Assembly (NCBI RefSeq): GCF_050947875.1
Contig: NC_134568.1
Location: 209,653,845-209,717,844, forward strand
Direction: 5' to 3'
Origin: Dermacentor variabilis
Lineage: Eukaryota; Arthropoda; Arachnida; Ixodida; Ixodidae
DNA: 64,000 nt
The notes beneath the pieces were generated by a model. That model worked only from the letters and a program-made list of their open reading frames with translations, searched no databases and was not told where the DNA came from. A program made the translations under genes and the position numbers. Each line of letters starts with the position of its first letter. Position 1 is the stretch's first letter. Below, in pieces: positions 1 to 9,907 of this stretch.

Positions 1-8
1 GTAGCCTT

Positions 9-735
9 TAAGAGGAAGCTTTAGCTCGGGTGCTCCTATCTAAATACATGTAAAAGGAGAATTCGTTTTTCTCGGCAACCATTGCACCAAATTTGACGAG
101 GTATGTTGCACTTAAACGAAAAATCTAATATCTAGTGACTGTTGGCTTCGAATTTTTCATTTAAATGTTCATGTGTTTATTAAAAATTGGGAAATATTGC
201 AAATTTTCAGAAAACGATATAATCAAGTTTACAACTCTGTCTTTCGGCAATGAAAAATGATATTAAAATTATCGGCATTGCATCTAACAGTGTATCTAAA
301 GTCGACAAAGTAGATATATTACACATAAATCTAAAAAAGTTTAGTAATATGGAAATGCAGCTTTTTCAGAGCCATTGTACATAACGTAACGAATTCACGT
401 AAGATATAAATCGACATATCGAATATGTCCGCTTTGAATAATCTAAAGGGTGCCGTTTACAGAAAAATATCTGTTCTTCATGCGGAACTATTACTTTGTA
501 ACCTTCTTGCCTCTACTTTTTTCGCACTTTCGAATTTTCGAAAATTCTTTTAACAATATCCATGCCATAAATTGAAATTCCACTTCCAACAGTCACTAGA
601 ATTTACCTTTCTCTCTCCAATCCAACAACTTTCATTAAATACGGTCCGGGGGCTATCTCAGAAAAGCGTTTCTGCGCTTTACATCTATTTCAATAGGCCT
701 CGTCGGAGTTGGGCCGGAGCTAAAGCTTCCTCTTA
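9..735. mobile_element. Non-autonomous TIR element, family A copy 1
   Basis: The two ends carry a perfect 19-bp inverted repeat, TAAGAGGAAGCTTTAGCTC at 9-27 and its reverse complement at 717-735. The AT-rich interior has no coding potential, so this is a non-autonomous DNA-transposon-like element. A diverged copy lies in the opposite orientation at 62083-62908 and shares subterminal sequence, for example the CTCGGCAACC and ATCTCAGAAAAGC stretches. No clear target-site duplication is visible, and the superfamily cannot be assigned. Confidence 0.65.
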
Positions 736-737
736 GC

Positions 738-3700
738 GGCTTCGCTGTAAAAAAGAAAAAAGAAAAAAAAAAAGAACGAAAGAAACAACAACAACAACAA
801 CAAAAAAGAAACCGCCCCAGCCGTCAATATCGCCGCCCCAGATTTCGTCACCATGGCATCGTCACCATTGACTCGGCTCCGTGAGCGGCTACCAAGCCGA
901 TAACTTTCGTTATCTTCCTTCCCTCGGCGGCAGCGCATTGTCTTGATGCCAGCGACGCGCTAAATCTGCACCATTATTGCATCATGCATCGTTCATTGCT
1001 ATATCGGCACTAAAACTTTGAACTGCTTGCCTTCGAAAAAATAGCGTGCATAAAAATCGAAAGCTGACTGGCCACAAGGAACATGCTGACGGGGCCACAC
1101 TATTGATGACGGCGTCCCAAAAGGCTAGGTGCGGTCAGGTTGACTTTACAGGTTTGCAAGGATTGACTGACGGGCTAGATGCTTCATTATTACAGAAAAA
1201 AATAGCGCTTCAAGTTGTTCGCGCTCTGTGCGTGTGGTTCCTCCTTTGTGTCCCGTCTTGAAGCGCTGTTCTTTCTGTGACTTTAACAGATGTTCTTTTT
1301 CTGCGTCAGTTACGCTTTATAACAGCATTGGAAAGTTTTTGTTCACATGGCTCTTACAGAAGCATGTTTAATCGAAATTTCTTCACTCGGCTGGACAATC
1401 TCGAAGACGGGCTCCAAACTGCTCATTTTCTTTAGCCACGTAAGATTAATTACTGAAAATTTAATTAACGTAGCTTTGTTAGTTACGCACACAACTTCTC
1501 AACTTACTCCGCATCAAGAGGTTACCGATCTGAACACTCGAATGATAAAATGATGTCACCAATACTTATATTGGTTTAATAGTTTTGTTTGGCACAGTTA
1601 AAAGCCGCCGGCATATTGGTGGTGCTGTAGGCTTCTTATAAAGGAAGTGTGAAGGTTTGGACAGGTTTTCATGGCGCAAATCAAGTTTATGAGCTTAAAT
1701 GCATGTGCCGAATCGTGCACTTCTGCCTTTACAGCTGATTATCCTACATTACACAAGAAGCAACTCAGCGCTACGGTACATCACAGAATGTGTGCGATAA
1801 AAATCACACTTTATTCCAACATCCGGGATGTTGAGAGCCGTGGTCAAAAAGCCGCTACACGGGCTTGACTAGGACCACGATCCACTACAAATGGCAGACA
1901 CAGGCGAATACAGCAACATAAGGATGCATTAAAAAAAAAAAGATTGCGCGTAGTAAACGAAGCAATAATCTCAGAGATATTATAAGTACAGATCCAAAAG
2001 AAACTCAATTAGAGGGCATCGTTTTAATGTTAAAAGCAGTCGATGGAGACATATATTCCAATAAATGCAACATCAGCAGTAAAAAGTAGAACACATACAA
2101 AAAACACAAATGAGATGGACCGAATCACCCGGTATCAAAAAAAAAAAAAGTGCGCGCTCTCGTTTAGATTTCTGGGCGTTAGTGGCATCAGGCTCGGTTT
2201 CGTGCCATCATCAGGAATAAAAACAGCTGCCTGGGAGAAAGCATTGGACACATTTTCAGTACTTTGTAACATATGGATGAGCGCGGACATGTACGTTAGA
2301 ACGAAAAGTACTAAAATATTAAGATGAGGGTCTCGCTGCATGTATTTTGGCTGTCTAATGTTAAGATCTAAAGAAAAAATACTGTGATTTTCTAACAACT
2401 AATGCTGACATGAAATATGAGCTCCGACGCAGTACCCGTGGTGGAACTGGCCCCTGGACTACAGGGCTACACTCAACCACGAAATGCTGGTTTGATAAAT
2501 ACCAGTAATTCGAAAGTGTTTAGCTCTTGAATTTTTCGTATGTCTGCGCCGCTGTGCAGTCTTGGGGGCCATTTTTACCAAGAGCACTACGTTTCTGCTA
2601 ATATTCGAAGCAACTGTATACTATTCATTTTTTTTTAGGGGCGAGGGGGGAGCTTTTTTAGCGTCTAACCACTGTTCCAAAGTTATCAGTTAGCTCAAGA
2701 GGCGCCTGCATGTGTTTCTAATATCCAGTATGTTGTCACGGATTCAATAGCGAAAGATCGTTATCTTATCAGATTGCGCGTGTAAAGCGATTTGAGGACC
2801 CGAGATCGCGCTGCGATGTACGAGCATTCCAATCTGATGAACCGATGCCTTGATCCACAGATCAGATTCAGAGGAAGCATTACTTTGCGTGCAGCCATCG
2901 TTGTACTTTGAGTGTCTTCTAGCGCAAGCCCACCTTATAATGAGTAATATTCCTGACTCACTCTTTTGGAAGTGTTTTGTTCTTCACATCACTACAACAT
3001 GACAGTATAGACGTGCCACATCTTCATTGAGTGAATCCTGGGAAATGGACTAGGGCTTTTGTTGGGGGCGTGTGCGTTTACACATTTACCGTAACGATTT
3101 ATTTTTCATAACGTACTTCTTAATTTCGGAGGCTGCATAAGAAAGTAACTTTATATTTACAGGAGGTCTTAATAACACAGGAAATTTAAATGCTTATTAG
3201 TCGGCTTTCACCACATGGTAAAGAATTTCAATAAAGATATACTTATGATAATTAAAAGCCTATCCGTCTGACAACGTTTCGTCTGAGTTCCCCTTTGCAA
3301 GGTGATACAGACTTGCAGGTGGTTCGTATCGGGGACCCTCGACATATGTCCAACCGTCAAACAAAGAGTTATTCCGAATGTTTCATTTCAGGAAAGCGTG
3401 CTACCCTTCTGCCTTTCACTCCCGTTCGCAAACACGCATAAGTTGAAAGTGCTGCATGAAGAACGTCGCTAGTCCAAACCAACGAGCTACCGTAACTCAC
3501 CTTGCCTATATCGCTGCCATTTACGCTTAGATAAGAAATGGATATTTTAAATCGACGCACCACGAATCCGAAAAGAGCTGCTTGCGACCAGCCCAGCTAG
3601 TTTTCATTCATTTCGTACTTCGCCCTATAGCGGCTGATAGTACGCCACGGAGCAGAGCGCTAAGTGTGGAAGTGGCAGAGAAGGTGCTCTGTACTGTCTC

Positions 3701-4147
3701 GTCACCCACCGAAAATTGCATGCCGCGCTGCTGGCCATTCCTAGAAAACCTTATATGCGACGCCCAACGATTTGCAACACAGCAACATTGTTTTGCGATG
3801 GGAGAGTCCAGGTGAGAGACAGGGTGGTTATAGAAATTAAGAAACGGTATTTTCTGCAGCAACTTTAGAACGAATGAATGAATGCCTTCATTTATTGAGA
3901 AAAAGGAGGAGCAAGCATCGGTGAAAGCACGTCTCAGTACACTGGGAAAGGAGCGGGGGACAAAGAGAGGAAAAGCTGGAGTCCGGGTGGCAGACAAAGT
4001 CGCAGTTTAGGGTCGAGAGAATATAAGCGAGAGTTGGTGGAGCCAGTTGCATTCCAGTGTAGATGTGTTATGCGGCGAGTAAATGACTGGAGTCACCGCT
4101 CAACGTCGGTCCTTTGCGGCAGTATGAGCAGCCGCCGCTCTTCATAA
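738..4147. other. Non-coding DNA, no gene recognised
   Basis: An A-rich low-complexity tract lies at 748-805, with short A runs near 1930 and 2140. The open frames here are short, lack recognisable domains and have no consistent coding character. I see no gene, RNA or clear repeat family. Confidence 0.5.
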
Positions 4148-4282
4148 TTTGGCAGGCTACTCTCATTAGAGCGCATGTTGGCTTTCGGCTGCGTGCAGAT
4201 CGTCGGTCACCTTCGCTTTATTATAAATTTGCTTTCATCGACTCTTTTCGGTTGAAAGTGAAGTGCCGGACAAAATGAGACC
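4148..4282. repeat. Left arm of a long inverted repeat (135 bp)
   Basis: This stretch begins TTTGGCAGGCTACTCTCATT and ends AAAATGAGACC. It matches the reverse complement of 20570-20705 over its whole length at roughly 88 percent by eye. The arms point inward and bracket the whole retrotransposon nest. They look like long terminal inverted repeats of an older DNA element into which the outer LTR element inserted. Confidence 0.7.
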
Positions 4283-5072
4283 AAGATTGGCAAGATTGGT
4301 TTACTGAAAACCAATTTTGGCAATCACTCATTCATTGGCCATACCTCGCCACGTATTGCTTAGTGGCAGGGTGTGTGGATTACAACTATACGCCGTCGCA
4401 ACAAGTTATGACCATACCGTAACGCTTGCGATTACGGTTGCCATACTCGTGACTCTTACTATTGCGCGAATACTATAAACATGTGTATACTGCACAACTT
4501 AGAGAACAGGGATTTTAAGCATCGTTTCTCGCCTTACATACGCTCAACGCAGGCACCATTGCAGCATGTTACGGCGCGCGTCCCTTAAGACAGAGACGCG
4601 AACACAAACATAAGAACGCGTTAGAAGACAAGATGCCGTCTTGGGCTTCGTGCCAAACATATCCAAGCCAACAATATATTAGCAATCATGCTGTCGTTTC
4701 TATGCAAAAACTTCTCGAGTACCAGTCCCAGCCGCCACCTGCGGGAGTGAAGCCGCCTGCGGCCATATTGCTAGAGGAAAAGGAGCGCGGCTACAGTTAC
4801 GTGGCCGCGGTATACGCGTGGCGCTCCCTGCGCTTGCGGTTCTGCGATGAAAAATGAAAATTAATCCCATTTAAGAAATATATCAATTTGCCGTTGTGTG
4901 ATGCTGTTGTCAAAAAAAAAAATTGTCATGGTGGGGGGTGCCTTGTGCTCTGTGTATAATAAGTTTCGAGGACCAGAAACCCTCGTATTTTCTGTTTTCA
5001 TCATTCAGCAACCTGCCGCGTGCGTCGGCAGTGTGATGCCCTTTCGTCGATACGCGGTGTCGGCCCGTATTG
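4283..5072. other. Interior between inverted-repeat arm and LTR
   Basis: No gene is recognised. If the arms at 4148 and 20570 are TIRs, this is the left part of the element's interior. A small hairpin lies near 4297-4320. The 74-codon frame at 4633-4857 has no recognisable domain. Confidence 0.4.
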
Positions 5073-5076
5073 GCAG
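5073..5076. repeat. Target-site duplication of the outer LTR element, left copy
   Basis: GCAG directly abuts the TGTT LTR terminus. The identical GCAG follows the other LTR at 20384-20387. Four base pairs is within the range for Ty3/gypsy integration. Confidence 0.75.
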
Positions 5077-5779
5077 TGTTGTAATCGCACTGCTGGCACG
5101 AGTTGTTGGGAACTCGGCGCTGACGCCCGTTGTTGCACCTGGGTCGCAAGCCCCAAGGGTAGCGTTGGCCTGGCGGCCTGGGGCACAACTGGAAGCATCC
5201 GACGGTCCCGGCAAAGCATGAGTCGACTGGTAACAACAAAACAACTTGTTTATTCTAACATCGCAAAGAATTGGCGGTCAGGTCGACCGAAGTAGAGAGA
5301 CGGGAGAGCACGTTACTCAACAGAAGAAATCGGAGCCCTTCTTGGCGTCCGGGGGCAGCTGCTTTTATACTCTCGCAGTTGAGGGCAAGAAGGAACCCTT
5401 CTATAGACGAGCACGTGACTGTGCCGCTCGGGCACAATGGGATGAGAAGGTGGCGTAGCCGTCGTGCCGGCGCCGTTCGGGCACAATGGGAAGAGAAGGT
5501 GGCGCATACGTCGTGTCGGCGCCGATCAGACCCCCTCGCTTCACAGTTGGGGGAGCTCCTCTCCCCGGCTGCCGCGCTTCGACAAGCGTGGGCACCAACA
5601 TGCACATACACACACACACGCACATGAAGACACGTGGCATTAGAACAGGCCTGGACGCGCTTGGCGGGGAGGCGTAGCGGCGGCGCCGAACGGGCCAAAA
5701 TGTCTGCCGCTTTGAACGAAGCCCCGGCGTCCGTTGCAGCCGCGCCGGCTAAACCGCGCGTCGTAGGCGAAACGTAACA
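5077..5779 (-). repeat. 3' LTR of the outer element
   Basis: This 703-bp LTR starts with TGTTACG at 5779 (minus strand) and ends in ACA at 5077. On the minus strand TATAAAAG lies at 5369-5362, followed about 110 bases later by AATAAA near 5255, the usual promoter and polyadenylation layout of an LTR. GC-rich direct repeats containing GGCGCC occupy the U3 part. It differs from its partner LTR at about 6 sites. Confidence 0.92.
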
Positions 5780-6013
5780 GACCGCCCCGCCGGGGGAAGG
5801 AGATCCCGATGGTCAGGGGACTGCATCCGCTGTCCGGAGGGATGTCGCTCGATGATGCTCATAACCGAAGTCGGGCGTCCCTCGACGTTTCTTGAGCGCA
5901 GCGCACAGAGAAGGCCTCGTTCTCTCGTTCAGGTTCGCACGGGACACTGCAAAGTGACTTCGGGAGAGTTCACATTTTTGTTCTCGTTCCCGGCAAGCGT
6001 TAGAACTACGCTG
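5780..6013 (-). other. 3' untranslated region of the outer element, distal part
   Basis: This is the reverse complement of the stretch just before the inner element's 3' LTR (about 11760-11990). It shows that the outer element continues here after being split by the inner one. No coding sequence is present. Confidence 0.85.
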
Positions 6014-6766
6014 TGTTACGTTTCGCCTACGACGCGCGGTTTAGCCGGCGCGGATGCAACGGACGCCGGGGCTTCGTTCAAAGCGGCAGACATTTTGGCC
6101 CGTTCGGCGCCGCCGCTACGCCTCCCCGCCAAGCGCGTCCAGGCATGTTCCGATGCCACGTGTCTTCATGTGCGTGTGTGAGTGTATGTGCATATTGGTG
6201 CCCACGCTTGTCGAAGCGCGGCAGCCGGGGAGAGGAGCTCCCAACAACTGTGAAGCGAGGGGGTCTGACAGGCGCCGACACGACGTGTGAGCCACCTTCT
6301 CCTCCCCATTGTGCCCGACAGGCGCCGACACGACGTGTGAGCCACCTTCTCCTCCCCATTGTGCCCGAACGGCGCCGGCACGACGGCTGCGCCACCTTAT
6401 CCCATTGTTCCCGAGCGGCACCGTCACGTGCTCGTCTATAGAGGGGTTCCTTCTTGCCCTCAACTGCGAGAGTATAAAAGCAGCTGCCCCCGGACGCCAA
6501 AAGAGGGCTCCGATTTCTTCTGTTCAGTAACGTGCTCTCCCGTCTCTCTACTTCGGTCAACCTGACCGCCAACTCTTTGCGATGTTAGAATAAACAAGTC
6601 GTTTTGTTGTTACCAGTCGACTCATGCTTTGCCGGGACCTTCGGATGCTTCCAGTTGTACCCCAGGCCGCCAGGCCAACGCTACCCTTGGGGCTTGCGAC
6701 CCAGGTGCAACAACGGGCGTCAGCGCCGAGTTCCCAAGAACTCGCGCCAGCGGTGCGATTACAACA
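6014..6766 (+). repeat. 5' LTR of the inner element
   Basis: This 753-bp LTR begins TGTTACG and ends ATTACAACA. TATAAAAG lies at 6473-6480 and AATAAA at 6589-6594. It is 50 bp longer than the 3' LTR because a GC-rich U3 unit beginning GACAGGCGCCGACACGACG is present twice in tandem (about 6263-6365). Apart from that it differs from the 3' LTR at about 3 positions. Confidence 0.93.
6473..6480 (+). promoter_or_regulatory. LTR TATA box
   Basis: TATAAAAG lies in the 5' LTR, about 110 bases upstream of AATAAA at 6589-6594. It is conserved in all four LTRs (12400-12407 plus strand; 5369-5362 and 19973-19966 minus strand). It is the likely core promoter of the retrotransposon transcript. Confidence 0.7.
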
Positions 6767-7081
6767 ACTGTCTGCCAGCGGTGAGATCGCGACAACGGAG
6801 GCCAGCAGCGAAGAGATGCAGTTGACTGTATGCTGAGCAGCTCAACGACCATCCGGGAGCAGTGCAACGAGCCCTGTGTGATGACTGGTTGCCTGCAGCG
6901 GAACGACTGCGCTGAATTCTTGGCTGCGAGGTTTGGTGAGTGCGGGACTTTCTTCTTCTGAGCTTTGCCAGGCTTTTGTTAGTGTCAGAAACAGAGCTGG
7001 TAATTGTGGTTGTCGTTGCTGCCGGGTTAGTTTGCGGCAAGACAATAATAGGCAGTAGAGAAAGCAGCATTCAGAGCAGCC
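6767..7081 (+). other. 5' leader of the inner element
   Basis: This is the untranslated leader between LTR and gag start. Directly after the LTR comes ACTGTCTGCCAGCGGTGAG; the outer copy has ACTTTCTGCCAGCGGTGAG. Neither begins with TGG, so a standard primer-binding site for a tRNA 3' end is not evident. A hydrophobic upstream frame (6940-7191) overlaps the gag start in another frame and is present in both copies. Confidence 0.6.
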
Positions 7082-9907
7082 ATGGATTTGAAGTCGTTGC
7101 GCAAACCGAAATTGCTGGAGCTTGCAAGAGAGTTGGGTCTGGATGTCTCAGACAAACTCAGAAAACCAGAACTGCTAAAGGCTATTCTTGAGTTAGAGGC
7201 TGAGGATGACGAGCTGTCGGAATGCCTTGAGACTATTGAGGAGAGGTTAGAGAGACAGGAGCGCGAACTTAAAGAGCAGAAAGAAAAAGAAGAGCGCGAA
7301 CACGCTTTGGAAATGAAGCGCCTTGAGGTAGAGATGGAACGCGCTCGTAATGGAAGTCAGGCACACGGTGCAGGAGAACGCGTATTGTTCAAAATGACTG
7401 ACCTGATGCGGCCGTTTAAGCTTGGAGAGGACATTGGTTTGTTCCTGGTTAACTTTGAGCGAACGTGCGAGAAGCAGGGGTTCTCTCGGGAAACGTGGCC
7501 ACAGCGCTTGCTCACTTTGTTACCCGGCGAGGCGGCCGACGTAGTCGCTCGCTTGGATAGAGAGGAGGCAGAGGATTTCGACAAAGTGAAATCGCGTCTG
7601 CTAAAAAAGTACAGGCTGTCAGCGGAGGCGTTCCGTCGGAAGTTTCGGGAAAATGAGAAAGGCAGAAGTGAGTCATACACAGAGTTTGCGTACAGGCTTA
7701 TGTCAAACATGCAGGAGTGGCTCAAAGAAGAGAAAGCGTTTGGTGACCACGAGAAAGTTCTGCAGTGTTTCGGGCTAGAACAGTTTTATAGTCGGTTACC
7801 GGAGAACGTGCGGTACTGGGTCTTGGATAGGCCAGACGTTTGTACGGTGGCTAAAGCCGCTGAGCTAGCCGAGGAGTTTGTGACGCGTCGGGCTCGCGGA
7901 GCTAAGGACGGTCAAAAGGGTGAATTTGGCTCGAAGTTTGAGAGGCCGAAGTTCACACCCATGAGAGCAAAGGGGAACACACGTAGTGCGGATGCGAGTG
8001 AAAGCAGTGCGACCGAACCTAAGGAGACGGCGGCAGCCGAAGCCGAACGCAGAAAGCGGTTCGAGACGAGGCAAGCGCGCGTTTGTTATACGTGCCAGAA
8101 GCCGGGTAACTTTTCGGCGCAGTGTCCGGAAACAACACCAAAAGTTGTGTTTTTGTCATTATGCAGCACTGACGAGAACATGAAGCTTCTCGAGCCTTAC
8201 ATGCGAGACCTCCTCGTGAACGGGAAAGAGTGCCGAGTACTTCGCGATTCCGCAGCTACGATGGATGTAGTTCACCCCTCCTACGTAGAACCCGATATGT
8301 TCACAGGCGAGTGCGCATCGATCAAGCAAGCCGTGGAAGCTCATAGCGTGTGTCTGCCGGTAGCAAAGGTGCTTATCGAAGGACCTTTCGGAGCGCTTGA
8401 GTCGGAGGCCGCAGTGTCATCTATGCTGCCCCCCCAGTACCCGTACCTAATTTCGAACAGGTCCGATCACCTCCTGCGCGAGAAGGGGCTTTTGTTTGGT
8501 GAGGCTAGCGTTCAGGCCTTAACCAGATTGAAGGTTCGGGAGCTCGCTGCAAAGGCGGTAGTTGCGGGGCCGACGTTGGCGAACAATGAAAAAGGGTCAG
8601 AGGCGCAGCAAGCTGATATTCAGAGCACGCCCGAACTGAATAAAATTGAGCCTGTAGCGTTGAAGGCGCCAGATACTGGACAGGAAATGCCCGATAAGGG
8701 AAAGTTAGAAGAGCTATCTGCAGATTTGCTCATCGCGCCTACGTCAGACGGACTTGATAGGTTGCTAAAAGTCAGCCGGTCGGCTTTGATAGCCGAGCAA
8801 AAAAAGGATGGCAGCCTACAAAACGTGCGCTGCAATGTCAAGGAAGGTATCGCCAGGAAAAATGCTCGCTTTGTGGAAAGAGGTGGAGTCCTGTACCGGA
8901 AGTATCTAGACCGCAGAGGAGTGGAGTTCGATCAGCTGATCGTGCCTCAATGCTATCGTCAGGATCTCTTGCGCTTGTCGCACGGGGGTTCGTGGTCCGG
9001 ACACCTAGGAGTTAAGAAAACTAAGGACCGTCTCTTGCAAGAGTACTATTGGCCAGGGTGTTTTCGGGACGCAGACCATTTCGTGAGGACATGTGACACC
9101 TGTCAGCGGGTGGGCAAACCAGGGGACAAATCGAGGGCGCCGTTGAGATTGGTACCTATCATTACGGAGCCTTTTAGACGGCTCGTTATTGATACAGTGG
9201 GACCTCTGCCGGTAACAGCCACGGGGTACAGACACATTTTGACTGTGATCTGCCCAGCGACAAAGTTCCCTGAAGCAGTGCCGCTTAAAGAACTCAGCTC
9301 AGTTGAGATAGTCAATGCAACACTGTCCATATTTGCGCGAGTTGGTTTCCCTGCGGAAATCCAATCAGATCAGGGCACAGTGTTTACTAGCGCTTTGACG
9401 ACAACTTTTCTCGAAAGGTGTGGGGTAAAGCTGTTACACAGCTCAGTATACCACCCACAGTCGAATTCCGTTGAGAAGCTCCACTCCGTCATGAAGCGCG
9501 TGTTGAGAGCATTGTGTTTTGGACATCAAACTGACTGGGAGCTGTGTCTGCCTGGGGTGATGTTTGCATTACGGACCGCGCCGCATGCGGCTACGGGGTT
9601 TTCGCTAGCTGAGCTGGTGTACGGTCGCTCGCTGCGATCTCCGCTTCGCATGCTTCGAGAATCGTGGGAAGGCAGGGGCGACGACCCAGTCGTGGTGGAG
9701 TACGTGCTTAAGCTCCTCGAACGCTTAAGAAGGGCACAGGAGTTGTCAGGTGAAGCAATGGCAAAGGCCCAGCAGAAGGCCAAGGTTTATTATGATCGGA
9801 CCGCCAGGGCCCGTCGTTTAGAGGTGGGCGATGAGGTCATGATATTGCGCACATCGCTAAACAACAAACTAGACGTGCAGTGGGAGGGCCCAGCACGAAT
9901 TGTTTAG
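7082..9907 (+). CDS. Gag - protease - integrase part of the polyprotein, inner element
   Basis: Residues 2-37 resemble a SAP-like helical motif and are followed by a charged coiled coil (about 40-100). Residues about 184-270 read like a SCAN/capsid C-terminal domain. A zinc knuckle lies at 335-348 (Cys335, Cys338, Cys348), but its histidine is Asn343 here and His in the outer copy. A retropepsin-like site reads Asp389-Ser-Ala. Integrase follows: HHCC zinc finger His634, His641, Cys671, Cys674, and catalytic Asp704, Asp763, Glu798 with the standard D-35-E spacing. It ends at a TAG (9905-9907) in the integrase C-terminal region, where the outer copy has a glutamine codon; the frame continues directly into RT. 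The start was chosen because the same ATG opens both copies. Integrase ahead of RT is the order of Gmr1-like elements. Confidence 0.9.
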   Translation: MDLKSLRKPKLLELARELGLDVSDKLRKPELLKAILELEAEDDELSECLETIEERLERQERELKEQKEKEEREHALEMKRLEVEMERARNGSQAHGAGERVLFKMTDLMRPFKLGEDIGLFLVNFERTCEKQGFSRETWPQRLLTLLPGEAADVVARLDREEAEDFDKVKSRLLKKYRLSAEAFRRKFRENEKGRSESYTEFAYRLMSNMQEWLKEEKAFGDHEKVLQCFGLEQFYSRLPENVRYWVLDRPDVCTVAKAAELAEEFVTRRARGAKDGQKGEFGSKFERPKFTPMRAKGNTRSADASESSATEPKETAAAEAERRKRFETRQARVCYTCQKPGNFSAQCPETTPKVVFLSLCSTDENMKLLEPYMRDLLVNGKECRVLRDSAATMDVVHPSYVEPDMFTGECASIKQAVEAHSVCLPVAKVLIEGPFGALESEAAVSSMLPPQYPYLISNRSDHLLREKGLLFGEASVQALTRLKVRELAAKAVVAGPTLANNEKGSEAQQADIQSTPELNKIEPVALKAPDTGQEMPDKGKLEELSADLLIAPTSDGLDRLLKVSRSALIAEQKKDGSLQNVRCNVKEGIARKNARFVERGGVLYRKYLDRRGVEFDQLIVPQCYRQDLLRLSHGGSWSGHLGVKKTKDRLLQEYYWPGCFRDADHFVRTCDTCQRVGKPGDKSRAPLRLVPIITEPFRRLVIDTVGPLPVTATGYRHILTVICPATKFPEAVPLKELSSVEIVNATLSIFARVGFPAEIQSDQGTVFTSALTTTFLERCGVKLLHSSVYHPQSNSVEKLHSVMKRVLRALCFGHQTDWELCLPGVMFALRTAPHAATGFSLAELVYGRSLRSPLRMLRESWEGRGDDPVVVEYVLKLLERLRRAQELSGEAMAKAQQKAKVYYDRTARARRLEVGDEVMILRTSLNNKLDVQWEGPARIV

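Noticed and set aside
5255..5698. Long frames within the LTRs (also near 6078, 12143 and 19859)
   Set aside because: They occur in GC-rich LTR sequence in several frames and on both strands, and differ between copies through simple LTR variation. No protein family is recognised.
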